A DNA stretch of 64,000 nt, from NCBI GenBank assembly GCA_019459455.1, contig JAIBEX010000020.1, forward strand, positions 186,001 through 250,000, given 5' to 3'. Positions 28,267 to 35,851 of this stretch are shown here, piece by piece. Below the pieces are notes generated by a model, which saw only the letters and a program-made list of their open reading frames with translations, had not been told where the DNA came from and ran no database searches. The position numbers and the translations under genes are program-made. The stretch is from Weeksellaceae bacterium (lineage in GTDB: Bacteria; Bacteroidota; Bacteroidia; Flavobacteriales; Weeksellaceae). Each line of letters begins with the position of its first letter. Position 1 is the first letter of the stretch.

Positions 28267-29493
28267 ATGTTCAGAATATTCTTTCTGTTTTTACCCGTAT
28301 TTATATTTTCGAATATACTTAAAGTAGGTAAAAACGAACAGTTTAAAACCATCAGACAAGCTGTCGCCGCATCCAAAAGTGGCGACAGTATTTTGGTGTA
28401 TAGCGGCCATTACAAAGAAGGCAACATCAGCATCACCCATCCGCTGTCGCTTATCGGCATCGGAAGACCAGTTCTGGATGGAGAGATGAAGTATGAAATT
28501 GTTTCCTTCCGCGCGAATAGGATAGTGCTGAAGGGTTTCAGGATCATTAACTCCGGCGAGGACGAGATAAAGAATATCGGTGCAGTACGGCTCTACGACA
28601 GTCAGCATTCCACCATTGAGAACAATATTTTTGAAAACAACTATTTCGGGATTTATATTCAAAGAGGTTACCGATGTATGGTCCGTAATAACAGAATCAC
28701 CTCCAAGCGGGCGACCTCTCAGGAAGGAATCGGCGACGGCATCCATGTCTGGGTAAGTGAGGAGATCTGGATCAAAAACAATTATGTTGAGGGCCATAAA
28801 GACGGGATCTATCTGGAGAAGGTCATCAAATCTTATATTTACCGCAATATTTCAAAAAAAAATCTTAGGTATGGTCTGCATTTCATGTCATCCAATGATG
28901 ATGTGTATGTGGGAAATACCTTTGATAACAACAATGCGGGCGTGGCGGTGATGTACAGCAACAACGTCGGGATGGTGGGTAATAATTTCATCAACAACTG
29001 GGGAGATGCAAATTATGGACTGCTTCTGAAAGACATCAGTTTCAGTAAGATCAAACATAATAATTTTCAGAACAACACAACCGCCATATTTCTGGACGGT
29101 GCCACAAAGATTGATCTGTTCAAAAATGATTTTCAGGATAACGGCTGGGCCATGAAGATCAACTCCAACTGTATGGAAAACCGCGTCATCAACAATAATT
29201 TCATCAACAATACCTTTGATGTAAGTACGAGCGGAACCATGGCGATGAATGATTTCAGGAAAAATTACTGGGACAAATATGAAGGATATGACCTGAACAA
29301 AGATCAGATTGGCGATGTGCCTTTTCACCCGCTTAGTTTATACGCGGTACTGGTAGAGAACAACCCGTCCATTATGTTGCTGTTCAAGACTTTTTTTGTG
29401 GATTTACTGGACAAAACTGAAAAAATCATCCCAAGCCTGACCCCCGAAAATTTTGTGGATGGAGAACCCCTGATGAAGAAAGTAAAAACATAG
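28267..29493 (+). CDS. nosD: NosD, periplasmic beta-helix copper-cluster assembly protein
   Basis: A 408-residue protein with a signal peptide (FRIFFLFLPVFIFS) and a right-handed parallel beta-helix built of repeated turns such as NNIFENNYFGIYIQRG, NNRITSK and NNTTAIFLDGATKI (CASH/NosD repeats). NosD works with the NosFY ABC transporter in CuZ maturation of NosZ. Its length is normal. A 290-bp insert-like gap with a gene relic separates it from nosF. Confidence 0.94.
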   Translation: MFRIFFLFLPVFIFSNILKVGKNEQFKTIRQAVAASKSGDSILVYSGHYKEGNISITHPLSLIGIGRPVLDGEMKYEIVSFRANRIVLKGFRIINSGEDEIKNIGAVRLYDSQHSTIENNIFENNYFGIYIQRGYRCMVRNNRITSKRATSQEGIGDGIHVWVSEEIWIKNNYVEGHKDGIYLEKVIKSYIYRNISKKNLRYGLHFMSSNDDVYVGNTFDNNNAGVAVMYSNNVGMVGNNFINNWGDANYGLLLKDISFSKIKHNNFQNNTTAIFLDGATKIDLFKNDFQDNGWAMKINSNCMENRVINNNFINNTFDVSTSGTMAMNDFRKNYWDKYEGYDLNKDQIGDVPFHPLSLYAVLVENNPSIMLLFKTFFVDLLDKTEKIIPSLTPENFVDGEPLMKKVKT

Positions 29494-29787
29494 CGAGGAA
29501 GTTGGGAGATGGAAGCAGGAGCATGGAAGTGGAATGAAATAAGAGAAAGATGAGTTTTAAATTTGAAAGACCAAACCGTACGAGCGATTCAATTGCTTTA
29601 AATATTGCTGAAGGTTCAATACTACAGTCCAATGCGGACTTTAGGAAATTTTTAGGGTATGCAATCCGTTCATTAGCTGAAGTGGTAAAATGCCTTTATA
29701 AAGCAAAGTATCGTCACTATAATCTTATGACATACTCTTCCTCAGCTTCCCTCTTCAATCTACCAGCTTCCATCCAAATTTAGAATT
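29494..29787 (+). other. Insert-like intergenic segment between nosD and nosF
   Basis: A 294-bp gap inside an otherwise tight operon. It begins with purine-rich sequence (GAGGAAGTTGGGAGATGG at about 29495), then holds a degraded four-helix-bundle gene, and ends with pyrimidine-rich sequence (29733-29773) that is an imperfect inverted counterpart of the start. It looks like an acquired element with decayed ends. Confidence 0.5.
29550..29783 (+). pseudogene. Truncated four-helix-bundle (23S rRNA intervening-sequence type) protein relic
   Basis: The 77-residue reading frame has the hallmark core SIALNIAEGSILQSN followed by FRKFLGYAIRSLAEVVKCLY. The N-terminal FKFER joins it almost directly, so about 40 residues normally present in between are missing. 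The C-terminus runs into non-homologous pyrimidine-rich sequence. Full members are about 115-130 residues, occur as scattered copies in Bacteroidota and are also coded in 23S rRNA intervening sequences. This copy is judged broken by internal deletion. Confidence 0.68.
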
Positions 29788-30501
29788 ATGATAGAAGTTA
29801 AGAATTTAACCAAAAAATTCAATAAGTTCAGGGCCCTTGATGATTTGAACCTGTCCTTCACCAACAGTAAATCGATTGCACTTATCGGACCGAACGGTTG
29901 TGGTAAAACCACTTTAATCAAATGTATTTTAGGTTTGAATGTCATTGAAACCGGCGATATCCTGGTTGACGGAAAAAGTGTGAAGGAGGATTACAGATAC
30001 CGCAAAGACATCGGGTATATGCCCCAAATTGGCCGCTATCCGGAAAACATGTCAATTGAGCAAACGATCAAAATGATCAAGGACACCCGCAAAGTTTCCG
30101 AAACCCAACTGGATACGGAACTTCTGCAGGATTTTGAGCTGGAAAAGATCTACGACAAAAAAATGGGCAACCTTTCCGGCGGAACCACCCAGAAGGTGAG
30201 TGCCGTACTGGCATTCATGTTCGACCCAATAGTTATCATCCTGGATGAACCCACGGCCGGCCTGGATCCTTTGGCTTCCGAAATTCTGAAAAATAAAATC
30301 ATAAAGGAAAAAAACAAGGGAAAACTCATCATTATCACTTCGCATCTTCTGAGTGAACTGGACGATATTGTAAGCGAGATTGTTTTTATGAACGAAGGTA
30401 AAATTATCGTACAGCAGTCGGTGGAAGACCTGATGACCGAGCACAAATCGGAAAAAATATCGGAATCCATCATCAGCATCCTAAAAGAAATGAAAAAATG
30501 A
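29788..30501 (+). CDS. nosF: NosF, ABC transporter ATPase for NosZ maturation
   Basis: A 237-residue ABC ATPase with Walker A GPNGCGKTTLIKC (about residue 35), signature LSGGTTQK and Walker B VIILDEPTAGLDP with the switch His in ITSHLLSEL. It powers the NosDFY complex that feeds CuZ assembly. Its ATG overlaps the nosY start region (ATGA), so the two are coupled. Confidence 0.94.
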   Translation: MIEVKNLTKKFNKFRALDDLNLSFTNSKSIALIGPNGCGKTTLIKCILGLNVIETGDILVDGKSVKEDYRYRKDIGYMPQIGRYPENMSIEQTIKMIKDTRKVSETQLDTELLQDFELEKIYDKKMGNLSGGTTQKVSAVLAFMFDPIVIILDEPTAGLDPLASEILKNKIIKEKNKGKLIIITSHLLSELDDIVSEIVFMNEGKIIVQQSVEDLMTEHKSEKISESIISILKEMKK

Positions 30502-31265
30502 ACAAGATTGCACGCTTCATCCTTTTTGATATATTAAAAAATAAGATCGTCATTTTTTATACGGTTTTACTCTTCATCATTTCCTGGTCCGTTCTCGGGC
30601 TGGAAGGTAATTATACGAAGGCAACGCTGAGCCTCCTTAACGTCGTTTTACTGGTGGTTCCGCTCGTCAGCATTATTTTCTCCACGATTTACGTGTACAA
30701 CAGCAGCCAGTTTATCGAGCTGCTTTTAAGTCAGCCCGTGCCCCGGGTGAAAGTCTGGTTCAACATCTTTCTGGGCCTCTCCACGGCGTTGGTCCTTGCC
30801 TTCCTGCTGGGTTGCGGGATTCCCATATTACTTTACTCCTCCATAGAGACTGGTTTTTCACTGATTATCATAGGAATATTACTGTCCGTAATTTTCACCT
30901 CATTCGCGATGCTCTCAGCCATCATTAGCCGCGACCGTGCGAAAGGGATTGGAATTTCGATTTTCATCTGGATGTTTTTCAGCATCATTTACGATGGCGT
31001 CCTCCTGATACTGATGTTCCAGTTTGCCGATTATCCGATTGAGGGGATTATGGCAACGCTTGCAGGCTTGAATCCCGTGGGGCTCTCCAGGATTTTCGTG
31101 CTCCTCCAGCTCAATATTTCGGCGATGTTGGGATACTCGGGAGCTGTATTCCAGCAGGTGTTCGGGTCGGGTGGCGGTATGGGGATTTCAATGCTGGTGC
31201 TGCTCATCTGGGCTACAGTACCCTTTGTTTTATCTTTAATAAAGTTCAACAAAAAAGACCTGTAG
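30498..31265 (+). CDS. nosY: NosY, ABC transporter permease for NosZ maturation
   Basis: A 255-residue protein with six hydrophobic segments, among them IVIFYTVLLFIISWSVLGL near the start and IGISIFIWMFFSIIYDGVLL near residue 150. This is the ABC-2 type permease of the NosDFY system. The ATG overlaps the nosF stop by 4 bases. It is the last gene of the tight nos run. Confidence 0.93.
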   Translation: MNKIARFILFDILKNKIVIFYTVLLFIISWSVLGLEGNYTKATLSLLNVVLLVVPLVSIIFSTIYVYNSSQFIELLLSQPVPRVKVWFNIFLGLSTALVLAFLLGCGIPILLYSSIETGFSLIIIGILLSVIFTSFAMLSAIISRDRAKGIGISIFIWMFFSIIYDGVLLILMFQFADYPIEGIMATLAGLNPVGLSRIFVLLQLNISAMLGYSGAVFQQVFGSGGGMGISMLVLLIWATVPFVLSLIKFNKKDL

Positions 31266-31323
31266 GATCCTTCTTTGTTTTCCATATTTAATTATGATAA
31301 ATATCACGCGGTCAATTTATTAA

Positions 31324-31341
31324 ATGTGATTGCAGTCATAT
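31324..31341. promoter_or_regulatory. Second Crp/Fnr-type operator, upstream of the fasciclin gene
   Basis: ATGTGA-N6-TCATAT, an inverted repeat with one imperfect pair and the same 6-base spacer as at 24594-24611. It is 21 bp upstream of TAGATTTA (31363-31370), the same spacing found at the two cytochrome promoters. Confidence 0.65.
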
Positions 31342-31362
31342 GATTCTGACCATAAATCAGTG

Positions 31363-31370
31363 TAGATTTA
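31363..31370 (+). promoter_or_regulatory. -7 box of the fasciclin gene promoter
   Basis: TAGATTTA matches TAnnTTTG at 7 of 8 positions. It lies 21 bp after the palindrome and 16 bp before the ATG. No -33 TTTG is present, as in the nos promoter. Confidence 0.55.
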
Positions 31371-31386
31371 TATAAAATTATAGCAG

Positions 31387-31944
31387 ATGAAAAAATCAAT
31401 TCTCATTTTAGGTCTGGTTGGATTTGCCCTTGTTTCATGCAAGAAAAATGAATCAACAACCAGCGTGGATTCCGGAACTACAACAGAGACTGTTGTGCAG
31501 GGTCAGGAAGGTGTTAAGGACGATGTTTCTAATCCGAACATTGTTCAGTTGGCCGCAAGCAATCCGGATTTATCCACTTTGGTTACGGCAGTTAAGGCTG
31601 CAAATTTAACATCGTCGTTAAGCAATGCCGGTCCGTTCACTGTGTTCGCCCCTTTAAATTCGGCTTTTGATAAGCTCCCTGCGGGAACAGTCGACGGCCT
31701 TCTAAAGCCTGACCAGGCCGATGCTTTATCTGATATTTTAGGTTACCACACCTATGTTGGGGTAATCAAAGAAGAATATATGAGCGACGGACAAAGTTTA
31801 GGAATGGTTAACGGAAAAAACATCAAAATTACCATGGTGGACGGAAAACCGGTCATTAACGGAAAAGCGAGGATTGTGGCTACGGTTCCTGCTTCTAACG
31901 GAATCGTGTATGCCATTGATGAGGTTCTTTTGCCTGAAAAGTAA
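31387..31944 (+). CDS. Fasciclin-domain lipoprotein
   Basis: A 185-residue lipoprotein (LVGFALVSC lipobox) with one fasciclin (FAS1) domain from about residue 55. It reads LSTLVTAVKAANLTSSLSN, then FTVFAPLNSAFDKLPAGTVD, and ends with VYAIDEVLLPEK. FAS1 domains mediate adhesion or matrix contact. It has its own promoter with the palindrome seen at the nos operon, which suggests that it belongs to the same regulon. Its role in N2O respiration is unknown. Confidence 0.88.
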   Translation: MKKSILILGLVGFALVSCKKNESTTSVDSGTTTETVVQGQEGVKDDVSNPNIVQLAASNPDLSTLVTAVKAANLTSSLSNAGPFTVFAPLNSAFDKLPAGTVDGLLKPDQADALSDILGYHTYVGVIKEEYMSDGQSLGMVNGKNIKITMVDGKPVINGKARIVATVPASNGIVYAIDEVLLPEK

Positions 31945-31973
31945 AATTCTTAATGTATTATATTTAATTCGGG

Positions 31974-32004
31974 AACGGCTTTCAAAATTTTTTGAAAGCC
32001 GTTT
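31974..32004. terminator. Bidirectional terminator between the fasciclin gene and the oxidase-like gene
   Basis: A perfect 14-bp inverted repeat, arms 31974-31987 and 31990-32003, with a 2-base loop and AT ends in both directions. It separates two convergent genes. Confidence 0.88.
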
Positions 32005-32026
32005 CTTATGTCAGTTGGGTACAGAA

Positions 32027-33241
32027 TCAAATCTCTTTCTTCGTTTTCATGTTTACAAAAATAAGCAGCAGGGCGAGAAAGATAAGTAAGGAAAAGGCCA
32101 GAAGGAAATGGTTTGCATAAGGAACTGCAATGTATTTAATGGAGAAAATACCCATCAGGCCCAAAATAAGTTCATTCAGGAAAATTCCGGCAAGAAAAAG
32201 TTTCAGTCCCAGCAGGAGCTTTTTGGAGATGGTGAAGTAATTCGTCGCCAGGATCTGGTTCATTAAAAAGGTTGCAATGCACATAAGCAAAACCAAATGA
32301 AGGTATGCAATGACCACATTCCGGAAGCCAAAGGCAAACTGGTTCAGCGCGGGAATGTTTGAGCCCAGCTGAAGCAGGATCTTTGCGGCAAATGCAAATC
32401 CGGCAAAGATAATGACGAACCGCTGCATGGGCGACCAGCTAACGATGAGGTTGGTCCAGCTTTTCTTTACAAAAGCGTACAGCAGCACGGCGCCATACGT
32501 TTGTGCCAGCGTAGCCAGGACGATAACGGCAAAGATGAATACCGGAAGTTTAAGCCAAAGTACGGAGAGGCCGTAACCAATAAGACAGCCAACAAACATA
32601 AGCCAGAACAGAAGTTTGTTTTCCTTTTCAGGGATAACCGAACCCACTTCCTTCAGGGAATACAACAGCAGGCCGACGCAGGAAAATATAAAGAATCCGT
32701 TGTACTGAAAGTGAAGAAAATAATATTCCGAGGCGAGGTACAGGTCCTGCGACACGTTTCCCGAACTCATCATATAGGAGAGGTTAAAGACTCCGACCGA
32801 GGAGATGACCGCAAAAAAGAACCCGGCCCGGAACCAGATCTTTGAAGCATCGCGGATCTTTACCGAATCCCGGAAGAAAAAGTAACAAAATACAAAACTG
32901 GTCAGCAAAGCGATGGTTGATGCCGTGATGGAAGCCCAGAAGTAGCCGCCATACACAAAGGTGCCGAGCATGGCAAAGGAGGCTGCGAGATTTACGATGA
33001 TCAGTATTTCGTATTTCCTGAGGTTGATTTCCGAATTGATTTTGCCCAAATAATTGATCACCAGTACGTAAATGACATTCGTGATCCAGCCATAAAAAGC
33101 AAAGTGGGAGTGGGCTTCCTGAAGGTGTTTCTGGTCCAGAAACGGAAAAGAGTAGAGGATCTTATACCTCATGATGACGCCCAAAAGCGCCACCAGAAAG
33201 AAATTGAAGACCGAGAATTTAAGCCAGAACGTTCGGGGCAT
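32027..33241 (-). CDS. 12-TM membrane protein with oxidase-like topology
   Basis: A 404-residue protein with twelve predicted membrane helices. His residues lie in helix 2 (H39, H44, H46, in KHLQEAHSHFAFYGW), helix 6 (H177, in FLHFQYNGFF), helix 10 (H315, in AYLHLVLL) and helix 12 (H378). The topology and His placement recall heme-copper oxidase subunit I and NnrS, but the CuB His-His pair of helix 7 and the helix 10 HxH are missing. It is coupled to the Crp/Fnr gene by a 1-bp overlap. A link to N2O or NO metabolism is inferred from position. Confidence 0.6.
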   Translation of the reverse strand: MPRTFWLKFSVFNFFLVALLGVIMRYKILYSFPFLDQKHLQEAHSHFAFYGWITNVIYVLVINYLGKINSEINLRKYEILIIVNLAASFAMLGTFVYGGYFWASITASTIALLTSFVFCYFFFRDSVKIRDASKIWFRAGFFFAVISSVGVFNLSYMMSSGNVSQDLYLASEYYFLHFQYNGFFIFSCVGLLLYSLKEVGSVIPEKENKLLFWLMFVGCLIGYGLSVLWLKLPVFIFAVIVLATLAQTYGAVLLYAFVKKSWTNLIVSWSPMQRFVIIFAGFAFAAKILLQLGSNIPALNQFAFGFRNVVIAYLHLVLLMCIATFLMNQILATNYFTISKKLLLGLKLFLAGIFLNELILGLMGIFSIKYIAVPYANHFLLAFSLLIFLALLLIFVNMKTKKEI

Positions 33242-33837
33242 CAGAAGTAGATTTTATGGTTTATGAGTTCTATTTTTTGTTCGCGTTCCATTTTTTTTAC
33301 GGTCCGAATCACCGTTTCTATGGCAAGTCCGGTGGAGTTTGCAAGCTCTTTTCGGGTGACGTCAATGATTATTTTTTCGTCTTCCTGTACACCGGTATTT
33401 TTTTTATGGGTCCGCAGAAAAGCGATAATCCGCTCGCAGGGGTTCTGGTGCACGATGGATTTCAGTTTAATCGTTTTATCGTATGCCTTCTGAGCGATTT
33501 CTTTCAGAAATTTAAACTGATATTCCGGGTTATCGTCCAGGAATTTCCGGAATGATTCCTGAGAGAATTTGTATATTAATGCGGTGTCGCTGGCAATGTT
33601 GGCGGTAGCCGGATATTTTTCGTTCAGCAGAAAAGGAGGTTCCCCCAGGAACTGGTGGTCGGTTACTTTCGTAATCAGGAACTCCTTACCCTCACAGTCG
33701 GTATTGTAAATTTTAACCTCACCGTCCAGCAGGTAATACAGACAGGATGCCGTTTCATTCTCGCGGAATAAAACGTCTTTCTTTTTGTAGGTAAACTTTG
33801 GGATCTTATTTTTCAGCAGAATTTCTTTTGAAAACAT
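33241..33837 (-). CDS. Crp/Fnr family transcription regulator
   Basis: A 198-residue regulator with an N-terminal cyclic-nucleotide-binding-type beta roll (LYYLLDGEVKIYNTDCEGKE, then FLGEPPFLL) and a C-terminal winged helix whose recognition helix is TRKELANSTGLAIETVIRTV. It has no N-terminal Cys cluster, so it is not an [4Fe-4S] FNR; a heme or other sensor as in DNR-type proteins is possible. It has its own promoter and is likely to bind the two palindromes of the nos island. The next gene overlaps its stop by one base. Confidence 0.9.
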   Translation of the reverse strand: MFSKEILLKNKIPKFTYKKKDVLFRENETASCLYYLLDGEVKIYNTDCEGKEFLITKVTDHQFLGEPPFLLNEKYPATANIASDTALIYKFSQESFRKFLDDNPEYQFKFLKEIAQKAYDKTIKLKSIVHQNPCERIIAFLRTHKKNTGVQEDEKIIIDVTRKELANSTGLAIETVIRTVKKMEREQKIELINHKIYF

Positions 33838-33853
33838 AGGCAGGGGTTTGTAC

Positions 33854-33861
33854 CAAATTTA
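33854..33861 (-). promoter_or_regulatory. -7 box of the Crp/Fnr gene promoter
   Basis: TAAATTTG on the minus strand matches TAnnTTTG fully and lies 16 bp upstream of the start codon. A candidate -33 element is TTG about 22 bp further upstream. No palindrome of the nos type is seen here. Confidence 0.55.
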
Positions 33862-33960
33862 CAAAAATTTTACTACAAATGTTCAATCTGTTTGCTTTTC
33901 CGGTTTGATATTTCCCTAAGTTTGGAGTTAGAGCGGGGCGAAGGTTAACCGCATGCCCGT

Positions 33961-34767
33961 TTAAATAAACAGCAATAAACTGACTGCCATTACAGCCATT
34001 CCGGCAATCAGACCACCTATTGCAATGTGATGTTCCCCATATTCCTCTGCGGCAGGCAATAGTTCATCCAGAGAAATATAGACCATAATACCGGCAACAC
34101 CGGCGAAAATAAAACCAAACATCGCATCGCCGAAATAACTCCTTAGAATAAAATAACCCAGTAAAGCTCCGACAGGCTCTGCCAGTCCGGATAAAAAGGA
34201 ATACCCAAAAGCTTTCTTACGGTTTCGTGTTGCATAATAAATGGGTACAGATACCGCAATACCCTCCGGAATATTATGGATGGCAATGGCTACGGCAATA
34301 CTGATTCCAAGGGCCGGATCCGATATGGCACTCATAAAAGTTGCCAGCCCTTCCGGGAAATTGTGAATGGCGATCGCAAGCGCCGCAAACTTTCCCATTC
34401 TCAGTAACTTGTCGCTGTTTGCAGGGTCCCAGTTCTTTTCGTCGATGTTTTTTACTTCATGAGGATTTTCAAAAGAGGGGATCAGCATATCGATTAAAGC
34501 GATCAACGCAATGCCTGCAAAAAAAGCGATAACCGTATAAGTGTGTCCTGCTTTAATTCCATATTCGGCCACTAATGAAGTCTGTGCTTTTACCAATATT
34601 TCTACAAAAGAAACGTAGATCATTACCCCTGCTGAAAATCCCAGAGACGCTGCCAAAAATTTTGGATTATAGGTTTTGGAGAGGAATGCCATCAAACTTC
34701 CGATGCCTGTAGCCAATCCGGCAAATAAAGTTAATCCAAATGCAAATAATATGTTTCCTGATTCCAT
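33961..34767 (-). CDS. zupT: ZIP family metal transporter (ZupT-like)
   Basis: From the ATG at 34767 the protein is 268 residues with eight hydrophobic segments. Two metal-site helices read [13 protein letters not shown] and [15 protein letters not shown], the family hallmark. Relatives import zinc and other divalent cations through the inner membrane. An ATG at 34797 lies almost at the predicted transcription start, so I prefer 34767. It is the last conserved chromosomal gene before the cassette region. Confidence 0.9.
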   Translation of the reverse strand: MESGNILFAFGLTLFAGLATGIGSLMAFLSKTYNPKFLAASLGFSAGVMIYVSFVEILVKAQTSLVAEYGIKAGHTYTVIAFFAGIALIALIDMLIPSFENPHEVKNIDEKNWDPANSDKLLRMGKFAALAIAIHNFPEGLATFMSAISDPALGISIAVAIAIHNIPEGIAVSVPIYYATRNRKKAFGYSFLSGLAEPVGALLGYFILRSYFGDAMFGFIFAGVAGIMVYISLDELLPAAEEYGEHHIAIGGLIAGMAVMAVSLLLFI

Positions 34768-34807
34768 TGATGCTTGTTTACGATTCGGCACTGTCATTTG
34801 ATACGAC

Positions 34808-34815
34808 CAAAGATA
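34808..34815 (-). promoter_or_regulatory. -7 box of the zupT promoter
   Basis: TATCTTTG on the minus strand matches TAnnTTTG fully. A TTCG 21 bp further upstream may act as the -33 box. Transcription would start near 34801 and give a leader of about 34 bases to the ATG at 34767. Confidence 0.5.
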
Positions 34816-34894
34816 TTGTCATTTTATTTCATCATACGAATTTCTTTCTTCTTTTTTATGGGGACAACGGTCTGCCGCCAAAACCTACCGAAAG

Positions 34895-35027
34895 GGCTCC
34901 GCCTCCAGACCGCGTCCAGGGCGGGAGTTGGGAGAACGTCGTGCGAATGCAACGATGGTTTCCCGACTGGCGGCGGAGCTGGGCGGTCATTGGGAAAAAT
35001 CGTCCCAAAGGGCGATTTTTCCTAACG
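34895..35027 (-). repeat. Structured ~133-bp element, copy A
   Basis: This is one of two near-identical copies (the other at 35579-35711). Its core includes a 13-position hairpin (GGGAGAACGTCGT with ACGATGGTTTCCC, one mismatch) and a second hairpin, AAAAATCG/CGATTTTT. On the minus strand it starts exactly at the R' end of the neighbouring attC-like site and runs away from it. No gene is seen inside it. Confidence 0.7.
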
Positions 35028-35150
35028 GTTGGGTATTTCTGCAGGCGGGATAAAAATACGAAAACTTTCTACTTGCAAAAAACTTAATTAATCGCTAAAA
35101 TCTTCGATGAAAACTTCATACCCGCTTGTAGAAATGCTTTGTTATGCGGC
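35020..35150 (-). repeat. attC-like recombination site A
   Basis: A ~130-bp imperfect palindrome. On the minus strand it opens with GCATAACAAAGCATTTCT, then AAGCGGG. After a non-conserved central part it closes with CCCGCC, AGAAATACCCAACC and GTTAGG. The arms pair over about 17 bases with extrahelical bases, as attC sites do. It directly follows the stop of a minus-strand orphan gene (35163). Confidence 0.72.
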
Positions 35151-35162
35151 GTTTTTTTAAAG

Positions 35163-35513
35163 CTATTTTCTTATTCCCATTTCTGTATATGCGTGTAATT
35201 CACAAAAAACAAGATTATTCAGAGCCTTTTTGTGGCAATTCTGCCATTTACATTTCTCTTGTGATAAACCTCTATGTTCTTTCAAAAGATTAATTCGTAA
35301 ATCTTTATCATTATATTCCGACCAATTCTCAATAGATTCAAGTTTTACAAATATTTGCACTTGATATTTGTCCCATTCATCAAATCTCCAAAATGATTTA
35401 TCGTCTTTATTTTGATAAAGACTGTACCAACTTTTCTTTTCTATCAAATCAAATTCAGTTTCAATTTTCCGCAAAATTACTTCGTCGATATAAAAAATGT
35501 TCTGTGATTGCAT
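35163..35513 (-). CDS. Cassette gene 1, unknown function
   Basis: A 116-residue protein from the ATG at 35513. Upstream codons up to 35588 are open but lie in the repeated element. It is charged and aromatic-rich (WYSLYQNKDDKSFWRFDEWD), with a C-terminal Cys/His-rich part: EKCKWQNCHKKALNNLVF followed by CELHAY. The CxxxxCH...CxxH spacing could bind a metal ion. It is AT-rich compared with flanking chromosomal genes. It ends 13 bp before an attC-like site, as a cassette gene should. I do not recognise the family. Confidence 0.6.
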   Translation of the reverse strand: MQSQNIFYIDEVILRKIETEFDLIEKKSWYSLYQNKDDKSFWRFDEWDKYQVQIFVKLESIENWSEYNDKDLRINLLKEHRGLSQEKCKWQNCHKKALNNLVFCELHAYTEMGIRK

Positions 35514-35578
35514 ATCGCTATTTAAAATGTCACATAATGACCGCCCGGCTTTGTCGTCGTTTCGGGGAGGAGCTTTTT

Positions 35579-35711
35579 GGCTCCGCACCGGAATGCGTCA
35601 AAGGCGGCAGTTGGGAGAACGTCGTGCGAATGCAACGATGGTTTCCCGACTGTCGGGGGAGCCGGGGCGGTCATTGGGAAAATCGTCATAAAGGGGGATT
35701 TTTCCTAACGG
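35579..35711 (-). repeat. Structured ~133-bp element, copy B
   Basis: The second copy of the element at 34895-35027, with the same 13-position hairpin and a slightly weaker AAAATC/GATTTT hairpin. On the minus strand it again starts at the attC R' end and lies between that site and cassette gene 1. It could hold a promoter, a small RNA or a terminator; none can be shown from sequence alone. Confidence 0.7.
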
Positions 35712-35838
35712 CTGACGCTATGGCAAGTGCGGGATTAAATTGTTGCACAACTGTCTGCCAGCACAAATGTAAGTAAAGATTTCAAATGTTTCAACAAACA
35801 CGCATACCCGCATTTGCTATAGCGTTTGTTGGCATTAG
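35704..35838 (-). repeat. attC-like recombination site B
   Basis: On the minus strand the left arm contains CTAATGCCAACAAACGCTAT and TGCGGG. The right arm contains CCCGCACTTGCC, ATAGCGTCAGCC and GTTAGG. About 19 positions pair with only two mismatches. It lies 14 bp beyond the stop of cassette gene 2. Confidence 0.78.
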
Positions 35839-35851
35839 TTTTTATTTCTTT

